A DNA stretch of 64,000 nucleotides from Oxytricha trifallax (taxonomy: Eukaryota; Ciliophora; Spirotrichea; Sporadotrichida; Oxytrichidae): NCBI GenBank assembly GCA_000711775.1, contig ARYC01017443.1:17655-81654 (forward strand). Direction: 5' to 3'. The notes beneath the pieces are model-generated. The model was given only the letters and a program-made list of their open reading frames with translations, searched no databases and was not told where the DNA came from. Both the position numbers and the translations under genes were made by a program. This document shows positions 1-8,120 of the stretch, piece by piece (positions within the stretch are counted from its first letter, which is position 1; each line of letters opens with the position of its first letter).

Positions 1-537
1 TTATCAAAGAAAAACTTGAAGCCATTAGAGCTGCAATACTAAAGATCAAGAGGCTCAAACATAAATGGTCAAGAAGAACAAATGACTTAAGATGTCTCTA
101 AAAACACAGATCAGTAACCCTCTGGAAAATTTTACTGGTACTTGCCAAATATCATGACAATGAAGCCAAAACCTTGCAGAAGAATTCTTGAAGAGAGCGA
201 CGATGTGAGTAGTGAAAGTAGTTTGGAATCCGAGGAAGATGCGGAAACTCTCGAACAGTACATGCAGGAGTCTTACTTCCAAACTTATTAGATGTTTGAA
301 ACTCAAGCCAGACAGTAGAATCATGTTGTTGATGTCTACAACTTCAATCCAAATTCACTCTGGCAAAATATTTACATGCACAACATGTAGATGGACTATC
401 TCTTTGGTCAAACTATTGCTTAAATGCAACCACAGCAACAATACGTCCAGCAAAATTACTATGGAGGATTTTAAAACCAAAATAACTAGATCAACTAAGG
501 ATATTAGTAGTATGTGCCTTATCATAACAACTAATGA
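1..537 (+). CDS. 3' part of a Q/N-rich protein gene (5' end outside window)
   Basis: Reading frame 1 is open from the first base to TGA at 535-537 when TAA and TAG are read as Gln. It has an acidic Ser/Glu stretch (SESSLESEEDAETLEQ) and a C-terminal tail rich in Gln, Asn and Tyr (for example MQPQQQYVQQNYYGGFQNQN). No known domain is visible. The start lies upstream of the window. Low-complexity Q/N tails like this are common in ciliate proteins, so function cannot be assigned. Confidence that it is coding is good because more than ten in-frame TAA/TAG codons fall at Gln-rich positions and the frame ends at a TGA followed by AT-rich spacer. Confidence 0.7.
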
Positions 538-715
538 AGAAATACTAAAGTTCTTAGGGCAATAATTGACATTATTGATAAAATTCAAATTTTGTCTGGG
601 AAAATTGAACATTACAATAAATCAGAGATTATAATTTATTCTTACTTCACTCATTCAAAGTAAAACAATCTCATCAACAAAAATATGTGATTTTGTTAAA
701 TTTTATAATATAATA

Positions 716-2351
716 ATGTTAACCTCTAATTTAATGAAAGCATTGAGAAGAAATGCCAGATGCTCTCATTTTTCATATTTCAAACAAACATCAAGATTAT
801 TTTCAAATGAATCTAAATATGCTGACTTTACTCAAAAATATTGATTAAATGAACATTTATTAAATTTGATTGATTAAATTCTCCTAATTATTATTCATTC
901 CTATAAACTAACAAACCAAAATCTCAAAAATTTGATGAAGATGCTTTAAGAGAACCAATCATCCAAGATAACCAAATTATGATAGACAGAATGAGTGAAT
1001 ATGAGCAAAATAATGTGATGGGGTTAAAAGAATATGAGCAAGCTGTGAAACACATGTATGTTCAAAATTATGGAGAGGCAGCTGCTTATTTCAAAGAATG
1101 TTTGAGAATCTTAAAGAAAGATAATCAGGAAAAAACTTTAAGTTACCTCTATGTTTTAAAGAGACTTGCTTACTCTACTTATAAGGAGCATAAGTATGAT
1201 GAAAGTGAAAAGTATTTCAAAGTTTGCAATCAATTGAGTTAAATTGTTACTAAAAATCCAGCCAATCATTTTTCAGCGTAGAAGAATTTGCTTATTTATT
1301 ACACTTACACAAATCTTGATAAAGCTCTTGATTTAGGAAATAGATTAATGGCTGACATTGATGATACCTTGCCTGTATACAGCAAAGAACTTTGCTTTTT
1401 AACTGGAGTATGAATATTAGGCTTTTAAACTTTTATTTAGAACATTTATATGCTAAGAGGAGAGTATCAAATTGCCAAAAATCTATATAGAAACACTCTG
1501 AAACAAAGTCCAAGCTAATTGCTCTAAGGTATGATACGAAGTCTTTAATTTAAATTTTAGCTTATACTTTAAACAACCTGGCTTGCACTTCATGGTTCCA
1601 TATAAAAGAGGTCAGTAAAACAAAGACAATTCCTGAAATGACTAAAGAAAAAGAATCAGCACTTCAAGATAGCAAGCATATCATTAGCAACTTCAAAGAT
1701 TGCATTGAGATACTTGAAGATTTGTATCATGATAAAAACTCACTTAAGAGATCTGTTGATGAACTTCAACTTCTCCAAAGTTTAGTGTCAAAAGATCATA
1801 CCATCCCAAAGGATTACTCATTTGATAATGAAGAGCTATATTTCACATTGCTGAAAAGCAAGGAGGAGGGTAAAGCACTTTCTAATATTTCTGAATATTT
1901 ACTTGAAACTGAAAGCTTTAAAGGAGATTCAAGGGTAAATTAATTGGCTTTTATAAACTTTATTATAGAATGCTGGATTTTGGTTTAGATTAGGAATGAA
2001 ATACTTTGAAACTATCGATCCCTAACATATGGACAGACATTTGATACTCTTAGGCCTCTTTTATGCTTCAAATGGAAAGGTATTTACATAGATGTTTGCT
2101 AAATTATTTTTTAATTGTAGCTTGTTACAGCCTAGGATATATACAGTTAAGCCTTAGATAAAATGAGAGATGATGTCTCTTACACAAAAGTAATGGGAAT
2201 GAATCTCTATGGCAGAATGCTTATGAAAAACAAAGAGACTTAAGAAGAAGCTGGTAAATATCTCAGACTATCCGAGAAAGCAGGGGCAATGCTGCCTTAT
2301 TGGTATTATAAAATCGAGCAATTATATATTCCTGAGTTTGACCTAGAATGA
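716..2351 (+). CDS. mitochondrial TPR-repeat protein, germline copy with one IES and four introns
   Basis: ATG at 716 opens an Arg/Ser-rich, mitochondrial-presequence-like N terminus (MLTSNLMKALRRNARCSHFS). TPR-like helices follow (GEAAAYFKECLRILKK, YDESEKYFKVCNQ) and the frame ends at TGA 2349-2351. Introns: 1408-1440, 1529-1560, 1935-1968 and 2080-2120, all GT-AG, 32-41 nt. All three frames hold TGA between 842 and 873 and no GT lies there to start an intron. Removing a 50-bp IES (843-892) between two TATT repeats restores the frame. Total after removal is 1446 nt, exactly 482 codons. The protein (481 aa) resembles mitochondrial TPR proteins of the TTC19 sort. That name is only a guess. An alternative start is ATG 979. 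Confidence 0.8.
843..892 (+). other. IES inside the TPR gene, pointer TATT
   Basis: AT-only-like 50-bp segment between TATT at 839-842 and TATT at 889-892. Deleting it joins QKY to YSFLQTNKP in frame and removes the TGA at 842-844. A second TATT at 892-895 (53-bp deletion) would also keep frame, so the exact boundary is uncertain by one codon. A 10-bp repeat TTGATTAAAT (841, 870) also flanks part of it but leaves a TGA behind. Confidence 0.7.
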
Positions 2352-3214
2352 AGAAATTAATTTAATAATCACATTAAATTCGATTAGATTTAGGGTAACA
2401 TTCAATATAAATATTAAGATAAATTACAAAAAGATTAAAATAATTATAATTAAAACATGAATAAAGCATTGAAATATATTTGGCGATAAGATCGATTTCT
2501 TCTTTGCTTAGATATTTCAACTGGAACTAAATTAATAATAATAACTGACATAGTTTGGTTTTTGCTTTTTACAGCCTACTAAAACAGATTTTCCATTATA
2601 GAATATTATTTGAGAGTTATAGACATCAAATCACGTTAAATTATTTTTTTTCTATGATAAATTATAATTAGTCCATTTTTATATTTGGCAAATTTAATTA
2701 AATCATAATCAAGATTAATATCAAATTTCTTAACTCCCCAAACTTTTTGTTAATACCATATAGGGTTTATATAACCTTTATTTTTGCAGATTTCAAATTA
2801 TTCATAAATGTATTTAACATCTATAAATTCTTGCTGCCACTAATCAACCCATCACAAGATTTAACAATAGATCAATTGATTAGCTTCATTTATTAAATTA
2901 TTGTGGGAAAAAGAGACTGTATTTGATAAAATTATACAAATTTAATATTTACAAATGTTATTAATTATATTATGGCTTCTTAATTTATCACGTCCTAATT
3001 TGTTTAAACAAATTTAACTGCCTTTAATTATAACTTTATTCATATTTTTTATTTTTCTATTTTATAAAACTATATATACTTTAGCAATAATGATTTTTTA
3101 TTATAAAAACAATCTCTTTACTCATATTATTGAACTAGATGATAGTCCTAAAATATATATTTAAATTTGACATTTTAAATTAATAATTAAAAAATTAGCT
3201 TAATAAGGAATCTA
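2352..3214. other. AT-rich spacer with one ambiguous minus-strand ORF
   Basis: Mostly AT-rich sequence between the TPR gene and an orphan ORF. On the minus strand a frame is open from about 2851 to a TGA near 2401 (about 150 codons, Trp/Tyr/Lys rich, for example VKKFDINLDYDLIKFAKYKNG), preceded in the same frame by a TGA at 2852-2854 and more open codons. With TGA as the only stop, frames of this length arise by chance in AT-rich DNA. The Trp content and lack of bias toward AAA/TTT make a decayed or germline-limited gene possible. I do not recognise it. Confidence 0.35.
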
Positions 3215-3609
3215 ATGATAATAAGTGTATTTTAACTTTTGCTATCTTTTGCAAAAGCTTATTACGGCTTAAACTCATGGTACTATAAATTCAAGAGGCA
3301 ATATCTAGAGAGGTACTACATGTTAAGTTTTACTTGCAACTTTTACACATTAATAAATTTTCTCGTATTTATAATAATGAATTTCAGCTGGATACTACTA
3401 ATTGTTTGCATTATATAAGCGATTGTTCTAATTGGGTGGCTTTTAACTACAGTCAAACATCACCTAGAAATTATAAAATTATAGTAAAGTAATAGACAAT
3501 CTACGGGCATTTAAGAATATATACAAACCGATCTATCTATTAGCTCATGATAAATAAATGTGTAAAAATTATTATATCAAATTATCACAAAGTATTTATT
3601 GAATTCTGA
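3215..3609 (+). CDS. orphan ORF with signal-peptide-like start, frame broken
   Basis: ATG 3215 starts MIISVFQLLLSFAKA, which looks like a cleavable secretory signal, followed by an aromatic-rich stretch (YYGLNSWYYKFKRQYLERYY). The frame then shifts; a second frame reads FYLQLLHINKFSRIYNNEFQ onward through Cys-containing sequence (NCLHYISDCSNWVAFNYS) to TGA 3607-3609. A short IES or a decayed break near 3330-3345 would connect them. Composition (Tyr, Asn, Phe, Ile) resembles the orphan genes at 33.3 and 54.3 kb. It may be an intact short secreted protein with an IES, or germline-limited DNA. No family recognised. Confidence 0.4.
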
Positions 3610-3642
3610 TTATTATTAATTTCGTAAAAAAAGTCAAATAGA

Positions 3643-4600
3643 ATCAATCTTTTTGTTTAAGAAGATTCTGTGCTCTTCAATAATTAAGCTGTTTGACCAA
3701 ACTAAGAAATCATCCTTGAGTGGATAAGGATGCACTGCAAGTCCTGCAGCATGGCTCTGCTCAATAAACAAACTTTCATTAGTGGTGTTCCATTAGGTGC
3801 TGTTATCATATAAGAACAGCCACTCTTACTGTGGACCTACACCATGAGCATACTCTGAAATTTGAGTAAGATTATAAGCATCATTAGGGTAGTTAGTATT
3901 ATTCCAGAACATCAATTGTATAAGTGGCAAATCAGAGAGTTAAGCGAACTTAATAAGAGCTTCTGGTTCAAAGCATTCAACAATAATTGGAAGCTTAACA
4001 TTAGCCTTAGCAACTGTTTCAAGATCGTACTTTTTCAGGGTATCGTACAGCATTTAAGAAATGTCTTGACCGTAGTTTTCCAAGTAAAAGTTATACATCT
4101 TTGTCTCAATGTAAAGCCCAACAATCATCTCAAGATCTTTTCTTGGCTGGTTAGCATTTAACTCTAGCATCAATTCAATGGTCTCTTCGAGAGTCATGAT
4201 TTGGAATTACCCATTCAAATACTGATTTCTCTCTGTGTATCTCATTTTAAAATGAATTCAATGTTATAGAGCATCTTAAGCTCGGCTAAAGTGAAATCTC
4301 TTATTAGAAAATCATCCTTGTAATAGTTAGTGTAAGGTAACTCAAAACTTTTTATTGAATGAAGTTAGCTTTTCTGCTACTAAAAATGCTCCAAGATTCA
4401 ACATCTGTTGTATCTCTTAAACAAGGATCGTGATTTGTAACCAAGTGACCATCTTTTGTTATTTCAAATTTAAAACTTCAACATAATCAGACAATTATAT
4501 AATAATTCATACATAAGCTGCAGTGTATGCTAAAATAAAAAATTAATGCTCAGGATATGATCTGAAAAAACGAATAAAATTTATTTTAAATTGAATTACC
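3643..4600 (-). other. GDPD MDS block X (MDSs 2, 4, 6, 8, 10)
   Basis: Even-numbered GDPD MDSs lie here in the order 10, 8, 6, 4, 2 reading up the + coordinates, that is in collinear order on the minus strand. The largest, MDS 8 (3692-4248), encodes MTLEETIELMLELN through VHPYPLKDDF. Read as continuous DNA, the block shows apparent frameshifts at each missing MDS; these vanish once the odd MDSs are inserted. Confidence 0.88.
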
Positions 4601-6295
4601 TACTGGATTGCATAATAATATTATTGATCAATTGAGTATATCTGATTTAGATGAGTAAATAATTAATAATATTATATAGAAGCTAGAAAATAAAGATGCT
4701 AGGTTTAGAAATGATTAGCTTTAACGCTGATGACGGCTACCCAGAAGCCATCATTAGATCACTCACATTATATTTTAATAGTTATAATTGGATTCTTGAG
4801 AGAAGAAACCTACAATCAGTTGAAGGCTTGCAGCAATCTCAATGAATTCAAACTTGGGATAAAGAACACAAATATGTCCATATTATTTTTAATTTACATC
4901 GTTAATGAGCCAAACCCAATTGAAATTGTCGTTCTCAAGAAGAGATGCAAGGAAAAGTTAATGAGTGAAATCCAACACTTGATTGGATTAATGCTAAAAT
5001 GTATATTTAAATGATGCTTCATGGTTATCAAATTGAAAACGTCGTCGGAGTTATTGAGGGAGTTAAAAATGATCAGCATAAAAATTAATCAAATTAGATC
5101 TTGAAATCATTGATTTTAATTTATTTTTTATTTGGTAGTGTAAGGTAAAAACCTGAAGTTTGCAATATGTGGATATTTTTATCACATAATCAGCTCCATA
5201 AACATAAGCAAAATATTTATTACAATTACCCACTGGAACCTCTATGAGCGAGAACTAATGGCCTAGTTTTATTGTAAAAGAATGGTGCATCTGAGATTTT
5301 TGACATATAATATAATAACACTCCAAAAATAGAGAGAATAACTAATTGATTGAGCATTTTCTCAATTTCTTTAAGCTTTAATATTAATATAGCTATAATA
5401 TTATCTATTTTAATTTAATATTCAAGTCACCTGTATCCATTCACAATATTTCAAGTTTTTTACAATTATTTCCCAGAGTTGAAAAATATCAGAACAGTAT
5501 TTGATTTTCCATATATTTTATTTGTAAGTTCTTGTTGATCTCCCCATCGGAAACTACTTCAGAAAATTCTTGGAAATCTGTATTGGTTCAATCGGTAACG
5601 ATGGCGCCATAAATATATACATTATATAGCCTCTCTCACTATACTACTATTGTAAATTAACTGAAGCCGATAGCTTTGAAAAGCTCAAGGATGCCTGCAA
5701 AAGTTTAAATAACAAACACTTTAATCAACTTATTTTTCAGATGTACCATCAAGAGACAAGTAAAGTGATTTTGGAGGTAGAATATAAAGTATAATTATTC
5801 ATACAGCTCAAACATGTCAATCGGTAAGAATTTTGCTTCAATAATTTATCTCCAATAGATGATGTAGAAAACTATAAATTTAATTCAAATTTTAAATATT
5901 ATCTGAATAAATACGTTTTAAATAGGAGTTTTAAGAAATCAAGAAAATCAATCTTATAATTTTTGTAAAATTAATCTCTTATTAAGTAACTTAAAGCGAT
6001 TCTCATTGCAAGAAAATTGCCTTTTCCTCTTTTGTTGAGGGTAATTCGATTTGATTTTAATATTTTATTTTCTATGATTCAATGAAGGATTGTGGGAAGG
6101 TATTTGAGGATGGGAACATGTTGTAGACAGAATGAGTCATATGTGGGAACTCGGTGAAAATACCATCAATCTTTTTAAAGTATTTTTACTTATTAAAATA
6201 TGAATTGCCTCTTCAATGGGATTCTTAGGATTTGACCAAATTAAAGAAAATTAAAAAAAATATTTTGTATCTCATTTTTCTTCTGAGCATCTTAA
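3643..6295 (-). CDS. scrambled glycerophosphodiester phosphodiesterase (GDPD), 11 MDSs
   Basis: Expected enzyme: hydrolysis of glycerophosphodiesters (TIM-barrel GDPD family). Residues seen after unscrambling: N-terminal LAHRGSSG with catalytic-type His-Arg, SYPEH, ADYVEV, ITKDGHLVTNHDPCL, and C-terminal KIDGIFTEFPHMTH. MDS order on the minus strand: G1 5306-5224 (ATG 5304-5306), G2 4600-4511, G3 5209-5184, G4 4490-4360, G5 5160-5136, G6 4340-4269, G7 6295-6266, G8 4248-3692, G9 6240-6209, G10 3681-3643, G11 6176-6003 (TGA 6003-6005). Pointers, written on the coding strand: GGTAATT, GCTTATGT, CTGATTATGT, AACTTCA, TTACCTTACACTA, TTAAGATGCTC, AAAATGAGATACA, TTTGGTCAAA, ATTGAAGAG, AAAAAGATTGAT. 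A 38-nt intron (4562-4599) follows G1. One spot near 4464-4475 still needs a 5-bp removal or 1-bp gain to hold frame. Confidence 0.88.
4696..5077 (+). other. V-ATPase d odd MDS block, MDSs 1, 3, 5, 7
   Basis: Four MDSs separated by short AT-rich spacers of 21-38 bp. Each ends with a pointer whose second copy is in the 6443-6663 block: ATTAGATCACTCA (4753-4765 and 6443-6455), GGATTCTTGA, AATTCAAACTTG, TACATCGTTA, ACACTTGATTGG, TAAATGATGC, AAAAATGATCAGC (5065-5077 and 6604-6616). Confidence 0.95.
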
Positions 6296-7526
6296 TCTAA
6301 TTTTAGCTTAAATAATTTGTTATTTAGAGGTCAAGTTCAAATTAATTTACTTATCAATGTATGCTCCGATAGAATGCTCATTTCAATTTTAGACATAGCA
6401 CACACTCCAAAATATTGTATATAATTTGGAGTGAAAATGTAAATTAGATCACTCAGAAAGGGATTCTTGATGAGCATAAGAAATTCAAACTTGTCCTTGA
6501 AGACACCGACTATGGTCCATACATCGTTATACTCTAAATTACACTTGATTGGTCAGACAACTTAACCACTAAACGGTTTCCTCTAAATGATGCCATTTTA
6601 TAAAAAAATGATCAGCCACTTGAACTACTTTTGAAAGGTCTTGACCCACTCGGTTATTTCCCATTAATATTATAAAAGAACTGTAGAGGGTGACGATTAT
6701 GCTACTCTCTATCAACAAGTTCTTTGTGTAGTAATTAAAAACACAAATCGCGCCATAAAGAAGGATGCCAGATTCATCTCAGATCTGATGAAGGACTACA
6801 AGGCCGAAAAAATTAAGAACATGCTAAAGAAGATTTGGATCGGAGAATTCCACAAATACAGCATGCAATTGCCAGACGTCAGCAGACAAACAATGGACGA
6901 CCTCCTCAAGTTTGAGTCAGACTGCATGACAATCCAAATTATCTTCAATTCCATTGATATCAAGGGTCTTTCTGATGCCAGAGGCAGAGAAGGAGAGAGA
7001 AGAAAGTATATCAATAATCTCGGTAAGTAGAAATATCAAATCAAATTTAACTTTAATAATAAAACGAATAAGATCTAAATTTAGTCATATTATGTTTGCT
7101 AACTTTGAAACTTTAGGTTATCTTTACCCAGACAGAGATAGAGAATTAACTGAAAATAATAATTGGCATCTTGCAAAGGTTTTGAGTATGAAAGAATGCT
7201 CTAACAAGTTTCAGATGTGTTGTGATAAACTTATAATTTTGGAGGTGCTAAGGATGGTGGTTCAAGCTACAGCTCAAATTAAACCATGTAATTCCTGAAT
7301 AGATGATGTTATGTTCATTGAAAAATCAAAGAGATACTCAATGGCTTTCGAGAATCAGTTCCATTACGGAGTCTTCTACGCCTATCTTAAACTCAGAGAG
7401 ATGGAAATCAAGAATATTGTTTGGCTCGCAGAGTTGGTCTCAATCGGTGTTCCAAGATAAATGCCAGGCTGGTCCAAGTTCGTTGTTCCCTTCAAGTATC
7501 ACAAAGAAGAGGTCCAAGGCAACTGA
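4696..7526 (+). CDS. VMA6: scrambled V-ATPase V0 subunit d (AC39 family), 18 MDSs
   Basis: Subunit d sits on top of the V0 proton channel and couples it to the V1 stalk. Family motifs recovered in order: MISFNADDGYPEAIIR, NEPNPIEIVVLKKRC, PLGYFPELKNIRTVEGDD, YATLYQQVLVDLPIG, GYLYPDRDREL, FENQFHYGVFYAYLKL, NIVWLAELVSIG. MDSs in order: 4696-4765, 6443-6470, 4790-4856, 6482-6529, 4895-4986, 6541-6593, 5008-5077, 6604-6663, 5466-5495, 6677-6724, 5526-5613, 6750-7154, 5655-5701, 7172-7218, 5735-5778, 7236-7278, 5802-5865, 7298-7526. Seventeen pointers of 5-13 bp match exactly. Two introns: 7023-7116, and 35 nt from 5824 ending in the last pointer. The assembled CDS is 1230 nt, 409 residues plus TGA (7524-7526), the usual family size. 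Odd MDSs precede even ones on the chromosome. Confidence 0.96.
5136..5306 (-). other. GDPD MDS block Y1 (MDSs 1, 3, 5), lying between V-ATPase d MDSs 7 and 9
   Basis: MDS 1 (5224-5306) carries the start and the LAHRGSSG motif. MDS 3 is only 26 bp and MDS 5 only 25 bp including pointers. All three sit in a germline gap of the opposite-strand V-ATPase gene. Confidence 0.88.
5466..5865 (+). other. V-ATPase d odd MDS block, MDSs 9, 11, 13, 15, 17
   Basis: Five MDSs encode YFPELKNIRT, the LVDLPIGNYF segment, LTEADSFEKLKDACK, and the segment holding the 35-nt intron. Pointers: TTATTTCCCA, AGAAC, AAGTTCTT, GCGCCATAAA, AATTAACTGAA, TGCAAA, TTTCAGATGT, ATTTTGGAGGT, TACAGCTCAAA, AATAGATGATGT. Confidence 0.95.
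6003..6295 (-). other. GDPD MDS block Y2 (MDSs 7, 9, 11), lying between V-ATPase d odd and even clusters
   Basis: MDS 11 carries the C terminus and the stop; MDS 9 is 32 bp and encodes WSNPKNPIEE; MDS 7 is 30 bp and restores KMLRRKMRYTER. Apparent stops around 6178-6208 and 6241-6265 are IES sequence. Confidence 0.87.
6443..7526 (+). other. V-ATPase d even MDS block, MDSs 2 to 18
   Basis: Nine even MDSs in collinear order, from the 28-bp MDS 2 to the 229-bp MDS 18. MDS 12 (6750-7154) is the longest and contains a 94-nt GT-AG intron (7023-7116) that joins NNLG to YLYPDRDRE. Spacers between even MDSs are only 10-26 bp. Confidence 0.95.
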
Positions 7527-7641
7527 TGAATTATAATCTCTCTATCACAAATCTCATCAACTTTATTAATCAGAAATTTAACATAATATTTCCTAATTAT
7601 TTCGATACTAACATTCCCATACAAATTATTAATGATTTAAG
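7527..7641 (-). other. stretch beyond the CFAP65-like pointer, possibly IES or another MDS
   Basis: Minus-strand frame open (NLYGNVSIEIIRKYYVKFL) but out of frame with the preceding MDS, which continues at 10776. It may be IES sequence or belong to another scrambled gene. Confidence 0.3.
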
Positions 7642-8120
7642 TTCTTCCATCAAATTGAAAATAGTATCTTCAAGCATAAATTCAAGTAAGTCGACAAATG
7701 GTTTGTCTAAGAACATTCTCTTCCTGAATACATCTTGATCGTTCATGCCGCTTACCTGCTTAAGCTCGTTTTCAATGGATGGAATGTGCTGGTTAACATA
7801 AGTTGTTTCATTATGAAATTTTAAGATACTATACTTTCAGTTATGCTTGGCTTGTAGAGTGGGGTGGGTCTTTGCTGACAGTCATCTAGTACTCTATCGA
7901 TTTCGTCTGACTCAAGAATGTCATGAATAGCCTCATGGAGAATGTTCTCTATTAAAGTTTCACCTTCTTTGTGCTCTACACCGAGTTGCATTTTGGTCTA
8001 TAGTTAAGGTAAAAAGAGGGATTCAATTAACTTACAATCTTAGATCTCTTTTTCAATCTCAAGAACAAGTATTCCATGCTTTCGTTTGCAGCAGTATTAG
8101 TATGAACACTCTTCAGATCT
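7642..8120 (-). other. late MDS region of the CFAP65-like gene with an internal IES and intron
   Basis: Encodes the penultimate part: DLKSVHTNTAANESMEYLF, an intron beginning GTAAGTTAATTG near 8035, MQLGVEHKEGETLIENILHE, then a 29-bp IES flanked by TGAAA that restores SITETTYVNQHIPSIENELK, and finally LEFMLEDTIFNLMEE at the pointer to the terminal MDS. Confidence 0.7.

Noticed and set aside
716-1242. TGA read as tryptophan (karyorelict or Condylostoma-type code)
   Set aside because: An IES removes the TGA, Trp is TGG in the clear genes, and all well-defined genes end at TGA.
3634-4600. GDPD as a contiguous pseudogene with three homopolymer indels
   Set aside because: Each apparent indel coincides with a pointer, and the missing residues are found as small MDSs at 5136-5160, 5184-5209 and 6266-6295. 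Only one ambiguous spot is left.
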